Positions 1 through 12,600 of a stretch of 64,000 bases of DNA are shown piece after piece. The translations under genes and the position numbers were made by a program. The first letter of the stretch is position 1. Each line of letters starts with the position of its first letter. The stretch comes from Branchiostoma floridae (Eukaryota; Chordata; Leptocardii; Amphioxiformes; Branchiostomatidae). The stretch lies in NCBI RefSeq assembly GCF_000003815.2, contig NC_049980.1, positions 2,988,660-3,052,659 on the forward strand, read 5' to 3'. A model generated the notes under the pieces. That model had not been told where the DNA came from. It made no database searches and worked only from the letters and a program-made list of their open reading frames with translations.

Positions 1-934
1 TATCAGTGGTACCCCTTTTTTTCTGGGTCACCCTGTTTATACTCTGCCTATATGTATACCATATGTGAAATAAAGTATACGTGAAAAGAACATTAGAAGT
101 CAGGTACATGGAAGCATACTGCTTTAAAATATTGGTACACATACAGCTATATATGTTAAAATGTCACACAATGACCTGACCTGACATGTCCTGTCTGGAA
201 GGTGAAAATGTGAAGTTCATGTTAGTGTTGACCTGACTTATAACAGCATTTTATACAAACCTTGGATAAATGACAATACCTGTACAGGGTTGGTTACTTG
301 AGTCATATCAAAAATCATACATTTATAGTATTTGCTTTCCCTATTTACACCACAGATGTGGGGTCAAAGATTAACTAATTATTCATGTTTGCTATAATAT
401 CCCCACTCTTCATTACTTTATTCATGGACAAACTCTCTTCACATTGATTGGGTAACCTAACATTGTCAGACTAATGTTTCATTTCCACAGCACAACTGCT
501 CTGTCCTTCATGTACCTCAACATACATTGAGTGTATATTCTGCTGATTCCCTCATCCTATACATGTTAAAAACAACTTTGCTAACTGTCTGACAATGCCT
601 TAGAAGGTAAAACATGCTGGCAGCTTTTTGTACATGTATATTCAGTTGCTTCTGACCTGATTATGCAGCAGAGCCAACATAGGTGCACAAGAACCTGTTA
701 CAAACACAACACTTACAACGGTATTAACCCCAGGACATTCTTTTTAAATTGATACAAACTGCAACTTCTATGTAGCTGTGTCAGATCTAAACAACACAAC
801 AGTATCTAACCAGGTATGGCAGCAGACAGGACAGCTACAGTGTGGATTGAATATTCAATCAAACTCACTGTCACATAAAAGGTCTTCGGCAGCATCTCTC
901 ACGACTAAGTTTCTAGATGGAGGGCAAGGGTAAG
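1..934. other. AT-rich non-coding flank
   Basis: No open frame or recognisable repeat is supported here. It lies downstream of PHACTR and could be distal 3'UTR or intergenic DNA. AATAAA on the minus strand occurs at 422-417. Confidence 0.4.
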
Positions 935-1052
935 ACGTAGCTGCTTATAATACAGCCCCAAATGTGAAGAATTGTCATAGGACTGCACATATGACAACAT
1001 TCTTCACATTTGGAACAGCATAATCAGCAGCTCCTCCTCCATGTAGCTGCAG
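935..1052. repeat. short palindromic element
   Basis: This is an imperfect inverted repeat. CCAAATGTGAAGAAT (near 958) pairs with ATTCTTCACATTTGG (near 1000), flanked by outer GCTGCTTAT/ATCAGCAGC arms. The structure is MITE-like and about 120 bp. The family is unknown. Confidence 0.55.
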
Positions 1053-1473
1053 TGTGGAATAGAACTAATGTTAGTATTACCCTGAAGAAGGTGACAGACG
1101 GTCATCAAAATGTCGGCTGTGATTTTATGTCTTTGTCATGAATAACCATGTTATCCGGCACTAACCTTCATTGACATTATCTGGCACTGATTGAAGTTTG
1201 TGGTAATGGAAATTTCTCAGCACAAAAGTCAAGGGTTTGGAGTTCTCAAACAATTTGTACCAGACCAACAAGACATGGCAAAAAGTTCAAAATCCAAAGT
1301 AATCATTCCTTTTCTTAAGGTCTGCCATGACTTTGACATTGCATGAATGTTGAGCTGAAACTATATATTTCTATTCATAGCAGTCAGGTTGATGCCAGTT
1401 TATACAAAAATCTTTGCCACATTTAGACTTCCATTGATGAAAGCTATTATTCCTTCAACTGTTCAACCACTCA

Positions 1474-2163
1474 GGCCCCGTTCATGATGCAAAAAATGAA
1501 ACAGTTCTATCGGTTAGGCCTGGAAATCCGTCAGGAAACAGTTTGCAAACCTTTTCAGTTCCTTCAAGCAAGCTTCAAGAGGCATGGTAATGCATGGTAA
1601 TGTGACCTCTGACCCCTGAGGTTGTTGTGACCTTTTCCCTAACTTGTACTTCTGTGTCAGATTATTGGTCTTTGATCGAAATTGAACCAAAATGCCTTAC
1701 TGAAATCGAAGCTGGGTTCTGTCATGACCTTGGAAATGCCTCTGAAAACATTGTGGTCTCGATATATGCCATGCTATGACATTTCCACTGGATCTCCTGA
1801 CACATTCCCTTGCGATATCAGGACTGCTGGCTCCTCAGTCTACCAGGAGGCAGCCCGATAATAAAAACGAATTTTACTAAATCTGAAAATGCAGCCGAAA
1901 CACCTGAATCACAGATTGTACTTTTTCCCTGTGGCGCCACCAAACATGAACGCACGTGCCCGGATGTAAAACGGATCGCGCCGCTTTTGCGTTCATGATG
2001 AAAATTCGCAATTCCGGATAACCTAGAAACCGTTTCAGAACCACCTCCCGAGGAAAAAAAATCGTTTCAGATCTGTTTCGGAGCGTTCATGATGACAAAA
2101 CTTATCCGTTTCAGCTTGCCTAACCGATAGAACCGTTTCATTTTTTGCATCATGAACAGGGCC
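1474..2163. mobile_element. 690-bp MITE with 46-bp terminal inverted repeats and TCA duplication
   Basis: The left end GGCCCCGTTCATGATGCAAA and the right end (read inverted) GGCCCTGTTCATGATGCAAA continue as inverted repeats for 46 bp with two mismatches. TCA flanks both sides (1471-1473 and 2164-2166). The 3-bp duplication suggests a PIF/Harbinger-like origin. The 'GTTCATGATG' word recurs inside near 1992 and 2085. There is no transposase frame, so it is non-autonomous. Confidence 0.8.
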
Positions 2164-2166
2164 TCA

Positions 2167-3589
2167 GATTAGTCACAGTAAGCTTAAACAATTACCGCAA
2201 ATTTCAAGTGACCAAAAGGTCGCAGTGCATTCTCTGCACTAGTCCAATCTGCTTTAAACAGTGGGATGATATTGCAGTACAGATGAATCTGCAGTACAGA
2301 TAACTACAACCCTTCAAACACTGTTAACCTCTTTGCTACAGTTTGTTTTTGTATGCTGTCTGTCCAGTAAGTGTAAGTAGATTACCCAGACTTCTAGAGT
2401 CTACAGCACAATAATAAATCTACTGATACACACCAAGAAGGCCTAATGTTCATAACGTTTTTCTTATCAGCCCTGAATTTATTTTTGAAATCTTTTTGAG
2501 GCCTTGTTAGGCACATTACATTCAGCCATAGGCTGATATTAGAAGGTACAATGAAATTGAATTAGAGGGTACTTATCAATAAGTAGAATACTGAATGCTT
2601 TTTGATGCACACAGGTCTCTTGGGTACTTTATCATATACTGTGTAGTACATGTAGTATGCATTTTTAGTACTTCCTAATATCATTACCTATTGGTACAGA
2701 GCATCTTCTTCTAGAGTTAACTTTAATGTCCAAGGCCTGGGAGAACAAAATTTAGCATAACTCGTTACGGCTACAGTCCAAGGGAATGTTTCCCATTATG
2801 TGATTCTGTACTATGACTGCTTCAAAATAAGTTGGGAAAAATCTGAAAAATACCAAGGTAAGCCCGTTAACCATAACCATTATGGTTTTTCTGGGTAGTG
2901 GTAACATACAGATGCAGTGTTAAAATCTGGCCAATGTTAGTTCTTGCCTGAAAGAATATAATAGGTATCTTACATGGACAAGATTGATTCCAATACAAAA
3001 AGATTATACATGTATTACTGCACTGTGTATACTAGGCAGGATACCCCTGGCCAGATTTGTTGTATACAATATTTAATGTATTTATGGTAGCAGGACTGGT
3101 CATATGAGAAGTACAAAGAGCAGAAATCCTACGGAAATTTGCTTTACAACTGTCCCACGTATACAAGCAGGGATATTCTGGTCCAATAAATACAACTGTC
3201 ATTTTAGACCTCATTTGGAAGCATCTGGGTTGTTTACAATGTACATGTACCAGACCAACATATACATGAAGGTGCATGAAGCATCTAACATGTAGAATGT
3301 AAAATGTATTCAATAAGTATCCAGAGGTACCTTAATCTTAAGTTTGTCTACCCTTCCCTGTTCAGCTAAGATTATATGCATTTTCTTCATCATTATGTGC
3401 AAAGGACAATAGTTTGAGAATGCAAATATAAACATTGTAAATATTCTCCACCTAAGACCTCAACATTACAAATGTACCTACCACTGACCTGTCATGTGTT
3501 AGCACATACCAAACATTTCCATAATCCTACATTTGTATCTGTCAGCAAAATTGGACTGCAGTGTGCGTTAAGATGTCAAAGGTCAGAGA
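2167..3589. other. PHACTR 3'UTR and flank, no gene seen
   Basis: AT-rich sequence follows the PHACTR stop codon on the minus strand. At least the part nearest 3590 should be 3'UTR. Small open frames here lack family signals or codon bias. Confidence 0.4.
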
Positions 3590-3682
3590 TCATGGTCTAT
3601 GGAAGCGGGTGAGGTGTCTGCTCTCTTCATGTACCTCCATTTCTGAGCTTTTGAAGTCGTTAAGCTCTTTCCTAATATCAGC
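3590..3682 (-). CDS. phactr: PHACTR terminal coding exon
   Basis: The acceptor is ATATTTCAG|GC. It has thirty codons and a TGA at 3592-3590: [20 protein letters not shown] then [10 protein letters not shown] (residues 511-540). This is the diagnostic PHACTR C-terminus, which docks on the PP1 catalytic subunit in known complexes. The 3'UTR runs toward lower coordinates. A possible ATTAAA signal on this strand is at 3077-3072, and AATAAA at 2483-2478 is another, but neither is proven. Confidence 0.97.
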   Translation of the reverse strand, partial: ADIRKELNDFKSSEMEVHEESRHLTRFHRP

Positions 3683-6600
3683 CTGAAATATAAATGCCAA
3701 CAAAAGGGCTTCAATCTTCTTGAAATCAGAGTTCATTGCAACAACATGTGTACATGAGAAAAAAGAATGTTGATCATGTATGCAAATAAGCTGGTACAAA
3801 TACATCAGGACAGGATGTGCAACATACATGTCTGTACTTTAGATACAGGTTTTCTTTAAATTCTTCCATACTTTAAAAAGTATGTCTTCTAAGCATCTCA
3901 AGCCATTATATCAATATATGTGCATGTACATTTTACATCCTGTTAAAAAAAACCTTTTCATATCAAATTTAAGTCTCTTTTAACCCTTTTTTCAAATCTT
4001 AAGACAGATTCAATTTTTTTCAAGACAGGCAAATCTACAGAATGATATACATTGTCCATATTTCCCTTCAGGCCAGTGAACCTAGTACCTTAAATGTAAA
4101 TAGTTTCATCAGGTTGGTATATTCTTATATTAAGGTAAGTTTAAAGAAGTTCTTTTAACACAACCAAAATAGTACTCACTTACAACTTTTCGGTGTCTAT
4201 CAGACACCATCATCAGGGTAGAATAGCTGGATTTACTTCTCACTGCTACTTATGGCTGATGTAGGTGGCGCTGCAGCAGTGAGTATGTCGTCCCAAACAA
4301 GACTCAGTTTGTATCCCCCCCCCACATCTCTGTTCATATCTGGAGCTGACTTCCTGATCTAGACTGCCTCCTTTATCCAGCGAGTGCGTCTATTTTTCTC
4401 TCTACCGACGACTCCAGCCCCCTCCCAGTCTATTACACGATTGTTCCTGTTGATATGGTCGGTGATTTGTTCTCTTCTTGTAGTCCATGGGCCAGGACCC
4501 CAAAAATGGGCATTTGGTACCAAACAAAGGGTGACCTACTTTTTTGAAAAGGTTGATTCCTCTACTTTATTATTTTGAATGATAACCATGTCAGATCCTT
4601 GGGGTGTACCAACATGTTTCTGAGAGTAGTCTTGCCTCTTGGGCTTTACTGCCATGGCTAGTGCCTCTGTAGTGCCTTTGACATACAGTATGATGATCAT
4701 GCCCTTGGACTTCTGTTCTTCTTTCTTCTTGTCTTTCTTTGGTTTATGTTTGCTACTCTGATGTAGTACTTCTTTGAAAGTCCAGTCTGGATAGCCACAG
4801 AGTGGCTTGTTTAATGTGTTTCATCTCTTGATGTCTGTCTGTGTCATCTGTAGCAACTGTTTTGCAACTGTTCGTCAACGTTCTGATCACTCCAACTCCT
4901 TGGTAGAGGGGATTGTGGGAATTGAAGTCTTCTAAGGTACTGGTCTGTTTGGGTCTTGAGTTTAACGGTTTAACCATACCGTCAGATCTCCTCACAAGTG
5001 AGGTGTCCAGGATGGGCCGAGTGCCCTGATCTTCTACCTCATGGGTAAATGGAGCACACCCCATTTTATTTTAGGTCTCAGTTTGAGGCTGCGCACCCTC
5101 AAGACGAGAGGGCGTCTCTTCCAGGAAATACTTCTGAAGCAGAAAAGCCGTGTATAGGAATGAAGGGTATCCCTCCAGCTTTACAAACAATCGGGTTTCA
5201 GTTTCTTTACCCTCTCTACTTTTCGTAATTTTTAAAAAGTTTTTTCACACAAAAAAATATGTAAAAAATTTGGAATTTTGATGTGGAAATAAACCCATCA
5301 CCTATAGCTTACTCAAGAAAATTACTAATATTGTCAGAAAGAGAATACACCTAGGATTAATCAAGCTGAAAATTGAAAAAAATCTTAACACTGAGATTTT
5401 ACAATAACCTGACAAGGCATACACGTAGCAACACTGCTCACAGAACGCATGGACGGTGAGTCTGGGTCAACGGGGCAAACCACTTTCAATGCGCAGGCAT
5501 ACAAAAAACTGAGGCTTAGGCCCCAAACCAATTTTCACCTAAAACACATCACTTTTTATGCTTTTCAGCCATGCCAGTATTAAATGCCATTTCGCAGCAA
5601 ATGATGAGAAATTTGAACTCAAACCCAGACCCTAGAGACCCTTTTTGACTTTATTTTGCGCACTACCTAGGACCCCTGTCGCGGAAGAAATGGTGTGTGC
5701 ATCGTAAACTTGATATTGCCCATGGGGTCTATTGAGTTCAAATGATCCATTACAATGTAGTTCTTGTTGTGCCCCCCTTCTTATGACTTCCATGACGTCG
5801 TCGTCTACTTATCTCTTCCGGAGTCTTATAGTTCAATGGAGCTGTAGTTATAGCCTGCTGTTCTAGCCATATCATAAAAAGGTTTGCTAGGAGAGGGGAG
5901 ACTAGACTTGCCATCCCTGTTGCAAAACGCTGTTGGTAGATGTTGCCTTTAAAACTGAAATAAATAGTGGTCACTACAAAAGTTAGTAACTCCGGAATGT
6001 CCTCCACTTTGAGCTTGGTTCTGTTCTTGAGGTCAGTGTCAGCAAGGAGTCTTTCCTTTATGATGTCTGAAGTCTCTGGCACTGGAGTGTTGGTGAGAAG
6101 TGAGACTACGTCATGAGACATGAACAATTCTCATCATCTTCCTCAATAATGCTGGCAATTTCTTGTGATGTATTGTAACCAATTGAACCGTGTGTAATCT
6201 GCAATCAGTCTGAGCGGGTTGTTAGGTTTGTGTATCTTAGAAGTGGCATACTTCCTAGGGGTATTCTCTGCCATACGCTATAAGTACTTAATATACTGTT
6301 CTTCAGTAATTTTCCCCCATCTTTAAGCCTCCAACAGTTTCCTTTTGTTTTTCTGTGTCGGGAAAGTTTTTGTAGATCTTCTTGTAGGATAACATGTGGC
6401 TTACCTTCGATTCATAGTCCTCTGTGTCCATAATCTCTGTCGCTTTTCCTTTGTCCGCTGGCAGTAGCATTACATCCTTGTCCTTCTTCAACTGCTGTAT
6501 ATGGCCTTTTTTTCTTCCATACTGATGTTGAAATTGGGGAGCTTGGCCTTTTTCAGGACTCCTGCGACCTGTGCTCTGAGCTGCTGTGCATTGTGAAGCT

Positions 6601-9600
6601 GTAAGCACAAACAAGCGTTTTCTGTGGCAACAAAATCTGCCACTGGCAGTTTGTCGGGTGTCATCACTGCATAGTTGAGTTTCTTCATGCATGATACTGT
6701 TCTGATGGCTGCTCAGTACCTTCTTTGAAATGTTGACAACACATTTTTTCAGTTGGTTGCCCCAAAAATTGTCTTTGTCACTCTGTTCAGATTGTTTTGA
6801 AAGCTGGAGATGGGAAAACTTTTGAAGATGGTGGCTCTTTGTAGCTGTGAACTCTCATTCCCAGTCATTGATAGAGAGGAAAACAGACAAAGTTGCTGGA
6901 TAAAGGAGGCAGTCTGGATCTGGAAGTCAGCTCTGGTTATGAACAGAGATGAGTCATGTTGGAATGGCATTCTCACAGGTCGTTTGAGGATTCTCACTGC
7001 TGCAGCGCCACCTACATCAGCTATAAGTAGCAGTGAGAAGTAAATCCAGCTCTTCTACCCTGATGATGGTGTCTGATAGACACTGACACGTTGTAAGTGA
7101 GTACTATTTTGGTTGTGTTGGAAGAAGTTTACTTCATGAACCTACCTTATCTTTTGGAGTTAGTCTAGTCCAAGGTTTGTCTGCTCTTCTGTCATAGTCT
7201 TGGGCCTCAGCCACCTCCACATAGTCATTAAATGTCAGGATTGCCCTTTGACGAAGTTCCTCAACTGTTGGCCGGAAACTCAACTTTGGGAAAAGAAAAT
7301 TTACTGTATCAAAAGGCTTCAGGGTAGAGAAAATATCCTTAATGTACATGTACATGCTGACCTTCCCGCGATCCCACATCGAAAAACACTGGTGTGAACA
7401 TAAGTCATCCACAACTAAGCAGACAACGAATCAGTTATCGTCCACCTTGGGTCAAGCACACGTCAAGGCGCTGTAGGCAAAAGTCAGTATTGCTAACAAA
7501 GAACAATCTACATGTATTTATGTCTCATCACCACACTATAGGATAAACTCCTGAAAGCCAACAAGTCACGAGCGAGCATGACATGTCAAATACATTGTGT
7601 ATTTTCCATTCAATCCAATAAATCTTCCCTTTTCAAAACTGCACAAACACAAACATCAGATTCAGATCTTCCAATTAGACATGGTGATGCTAGTTTCACA
7701 AAAGGTTTTGTGCCCCAACCCTCAGACTAAATGTTTTCACATGTCAAAACTTTTCATACTTATATTGCATGTATCTTATTAATAAGATAAAGTTACAGAT
7801 CATGTACATGTTTGTTAGACATTTGTCCATGGCCACTCATTCCTCAGGAGTGTGCTGTTTCAATGGATTGGACCTGAAGGCTTGAACCTTTATGTTCCAA
7901 CAATCATTGATCATTAGGTACAATACTACTACCGTAACATTTGTAGTAGCAATTGTAGCAGGTAAGTTCATTGGAGAACCTTGTTTCATACCTTCCTGGT
8001 CAGTGTTCTCTTCTTTTCCTGCATTTCCTGACGAGCTTCCTCTTCATTCTTAACTGTGGGTGAAATAAAAGTAGTTCAAATTAGAAGAGCCAACCAATGA
8101 GCAGGCTGATACCCATCTTGGACTACCTGTAAATGTTTACAAAGGAAATCAGGTTTTTACCTCCATGAAATTTCATGGAGGTTATTTTTTCATTTTAGCA
8201 TTTGTGTGTCTGTCTGTCTGTGGACAAGATGGAATAGTTTCACACTTGGTGTGTTGGAGGGGTGTGATGAAAGCTGGAAATGATTAGATTTTGGGCCCCC
8301 TAGCAGCTTTCCTCGGTACTCCAGTGCAACTTCCGGTTTTGCTATCTCATCTTTTGAAAAAGCTATGGTCACGATTTTTGAGTTTTAGATAGCTCTTGTG
8401 GTCGGGAAGAAGTGACTGTGTTTGGGCCCCCTAGCGGCTAGTTTTGGGATAACGGACATTTTTGTCAAAAAACTTCTGAAGATAACTCAAGAAGGGAACA
8501 ATGGATGTTCATGATTTTTGGTATGAAGGTACATTTTGAAATACAAAATATCAAGGTACAATTTGAAATACTTATTATGTAAAATAGGAGTACATTTGGA
8601 TAATTAATGAGAATATTCTATCATAGCAGTTTTTTCAATGTATCTCTTGTCGGACAAAATATGGTCTTGACATTTGGGTGGTACATAACTTTCAGTGTCA
8701 TAACAAAGTCAGGCAAGTTTCGGCCGCCCCACATTTAATTTTTGGACTGCAAGGGCATTTTTGTCAAGACACTCCAAAGAGGATAACTACAGAAAGGAAT
8801 GACGAATTGCCATCACTTTGGACATGCAGGTAGCTTAGGCAAAGATGTTCAGAATGATATACACGTTATGCAAATGAGAACTTAGTTTCCATAATTAATG
8901 AGTACATTGTATAATTCCATTGTTTTCCATGACTGGACTGCAATAAATGTAACACATGTAAATCATGATAGGTAGAATATAAGCAGATACCAAATATGCA
9001 AATGAGGAACTGATTTGCATGATATAAGGGAATTTTATACTTGTGAGATGTGAGTTGGTCAATTATGAACATCACCATGCACAAAGCATGTAAGTGTGTA
9101 GTATCCAGCAAGAGCTCTAAATAGTATCCAGTAAAAGCTCTAAATATTTCATGGAGGTATGAAGTCCCCAATCTCTACTTGCTCATGTTATTCAGGAAGA
9201 AATACAGACCTTTCAGTATCCCCCTCTGCTGTAGCTCTTCAGCTGTGGGCCTGAGACTCAGCCGCCTGCAAGAACAGGACAGGTGCATGGTAAACCGGAT
9301 CATACTTACCATAGAAAGAGTAAACCTGGAGTTTACATCATTTCAAGTAAATTGTGAGAGCACCCATTCAACAAAATGAAAATCATTGAAAAATATCTAT
9401 AAGGGCAGCTAGGTTAAAAAAAAAGCAACTTTTGACTTAACTTCCTGGTGCAATGAATAGCTGATAAGCTGAAGATAATTTGATTAATAGATATAATTCT
9501 TTTTACCACTTACTTTTAACTTAAGGAATTTTTTTCTTTCACCTCCAATATTCAAAGACGTACTTGTGAGAATTATTACATGCCATTTGGAAACATTGCA

Positions 9601-12600
9601 AATACTCAAACCATTGTTCCCCCATACTACAACATGAGCTTCAGTATTCTACTTCTGATATCAAATCAGCTTATCGTAACATCTTGATGAGTACACACTT
9701 TTAAACTTTTCATAATTTTGAAATGAATACTGTCAGTGATATATTTGTTGAGGAAGGGCTACATTCTTTAATTGAGGTTTATCAAAATCTTTTTACCTGA
9801 CAGCCATGGTCATACATGGTCTGCTGACTCATACCAAATTGGGGGTGCATTAGTCAATCAAGTTAAAGACCAAGGTTGCACTACAAAAACATGCATAAAT
9901 TCAGCTAACATAAACTACCAGACCTAAGTATGGTTGCAACCATCATTGTGTTCACATTGGTGGTGGCAGGCTAAGACTGTGTAGCAAGTATTGGAGTTTC
10001 TCTTGAAAACAGTTTTGAAATGTTTTTTAAATATTTTTTATGGTTCTCCTGTCGATTCGACAGATGAAGCATCTACCTGTTTTGCCTGACCTGCACATGA
10101 CTTTTTATGGTGAAGGAGGGGTGTGCAATTCCTTCTCCACCCTCTCGTCTACTGGAGCACTAAGTCTCACAGGGACAGAACTGTATGACGCGTGTGAAAC
10201 GGCTTCAGTAGATGCAGCTTTCTTGTTCCGAGTATCCGTCTCCTAGGAGGACTTCCGACCAAGGATGTAAGGGGTTCCTCCTACCCCGTGTGCCATGGCG
10301 GGTGCCGCTCATGCCCGAACATGCCCCCAAGGCCTGTCTCGGCCACAAAGTCCAGGCCAAGGCCACTAGCCGCAGCTAGATACTCATTTACACCTGAGTT
10401 AAGTGAGGAAAGTTGTGTAAACTGCCTTTCGCAAGGGCACAAGATCGGTGGCACGGCAGTCGGATTTGAACCCGCCACCTCTCGGTCTTGAGCCAAATAT
10501 GCTGCCACTGCGCCACGCGGTCTCAGTCTCTATATTGACTCAGATACAACTTGTACAGACCTAAAGAGTCTATACTGGTTTCTTCAACTAACAACTAAAT
10601 GCTACAATTTTAAGTCATATTTTTAGACACAAGTATCAAATTTTAAAGCTTTTTTTGGGGAAGACATTTTATAAGTTTCAAGTATGCATGTAAGCATGAA
10701 GCTTGACAGAGGCTGATTTTTGTGGACCGTTAAAAAAAGGCTTTGAAACTGAAGACCCATACAACGCCCATGCGGGTTTTCGGAAAAACCTGTCCAGACT
10801 GTAGTAGGGCTGCAAAAGGCAAAAACATGTGGGTCTATAGTTTACAACTTAACTTAAGGTTTGAAAAAAGGCCTTTTGGCTTTACTGTAAATTTCATCAA
10901 TTTGCAATGTGCATCAATTATTATTACAAATTTAGTGTATGTAAATTTCATCAATTTGCAATGTGCATCAATTATTATTACAAATTTAGTGTTAGGCACC
11001 GTCTGAATTTAGCTTTAAACTAAGCATTGCCAGGAACCCCCATGCAGACCCCCTTTTCAGACCGGACAGGGTTTTCTGCCCCATTTTCCTGTCTGGACTG
11101 GACAGGGTTTTCCAAAAACCCCAGGTGGGTAGAGATCCCCTACAGAGAGTAATATTTATGATGTTGGGATGATGGTTGGAGTCTTGCACCCTAACGAAAG
11201 TTTTTATAGGGGGAGGACCCCAGGTCCTTTTACAGTACTACATAAATACAGTGACTGTGATTCATAATACCAAGGCTCAATTTTCATAGGCTGTACTAAG
11301 TCCTTTACCTCCAAATTGAATGTAGAATTTATCTGCAGACTACAGGCATGTATTCCAGCACTGTCCTACCTGTTGAGCTTTGTTCCGACGACTTCGCGGT
11401 TCTCCTGCCGCTCTTTGTCACTGATGCTGGGGATGATGTTCTTCTCGATCAGTTCCCTCCTAGTGGGGCGTTGGCTCAGCTTCAGTGCCAGACTGTCTTT
11501 CCTCGCCACCTTGGCTGCCAGCCCCGACCCTGTACGGGCAAAACTACTTTTACCAACCTTGTATTCTCTCAGATGACTGACTCTTGAGGGTGGAAAGTAC
11601 TCAATCTGCTGAATACTATTTCTGAAATACAGTCAAACCTGTAATATCAGCCACCTTTGCATAGCAGCCACCTGGCCATTGTGGTCACTTTTTGTCAGTT
11701 CCTTGGATTTTTCCCATTGATCTAAACATTAAGAAATCTAAAGTGGTCCCCTGTACACCACGGCCACATGGTTTCTGGTCCCGTAGATACAGAAACACTG
11801 CCTATTGCAACCATGCGGCGACCGTATGTCACCCTGCGCTGAGTTTGAAATCGTAGTTTGCGAGGATTTGGAGTTCCCATTTTGACAGTAGCGGAAGGTA
11901 TGCGTGCTTTGAATGTTAGAGTGCAAGTCTTTGTTGGCTTGTTTACCAACATTGCGCATGGCAATATCAATAATTTTTGGTAGATTTAGCTTTGGCTAGG
12001 TCAGTTTAAATTTTGAGACGACCGAGATAATGCTACTTGGTGAGAAAGATTAGTGGGTACTGAAAATGAAATCATGTGTAACTTATTGCTCGATCAGCAT
12101 TTCTCTATTGTGGCCACGTTTCTCCAGTCCCTTGATTGGCCGCTATAGACAGGTTTGACTGTAACTCTGAAAACTCAAAGCAATGGCTGCCGAAATGTTG
12201 AATGTCTTTTAGAAAGATTCTTGTTGCATGTGTTTACATGTAACCTCAACATCTTTTATCACAAAGGGCTGCTTGTCCTTACGAAATCTTTTGCTAATCC
12301 TGAAACCAACATAGTTCATTTACATAATTTTCAGAGACATATTACAATATAATTATTTGGAACTATATGCACCCAGTGGAATTATGGGAGTTGATGTTAC
12401 ATGTAAGATTATCTTCAACAATTTGGGAAAATGATGCTGTTTCTACGATTCAGGAGCACATGCTTTCCTGGTAGCCAAACTGATGCTTAACTTAATCCAA
12501 TATTGACAAACAAAATGATGCACTAACAGGATGAAAAACCCTAGTACCTTGCTTCCTAGTACAGTAAGGAAGAGCACGTCACCGGAACGTACTGCGCCTG

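Larger units (their letters stand above)
4158..7119 (-). mobile_element. decayed Penelope-like retroelement with inverted termini
   Basis: It lies in the last PHACTR intron. The ends are inverted repeats: AACACAACCAAAATAGTACT at 4158 and its complement ending at 7119, continuing about 130 bp through a GTGTCTATCAGACACC-type core. The flanks share AAGAAGTT (4144-4151 and 7122-7129), a candidate target duplication a few bases off each end. Minus-strand fragments match Penelope-like RT in order: [14 protein letters not shown] (about 6470-6415), [18 protein letters not shown] (about 6110-6050), [14 protein letters not shown] (about 5915-5870), [19 protein letters not shown] (about 4930-4850). A GIY-YIG-type tail, CNRLGG..WIKEAVW-like after frame correction, follows near 4440-4320. 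Frameshifts, stops and an insertion (about 5090-5640) make it inactive. Confidence 0.85.

Noticed and set aside
1810-1998. 62-codon frame as a small gene
   Set aside because: It lies wholly inside the TCA-flanked MITE and has no family signal.
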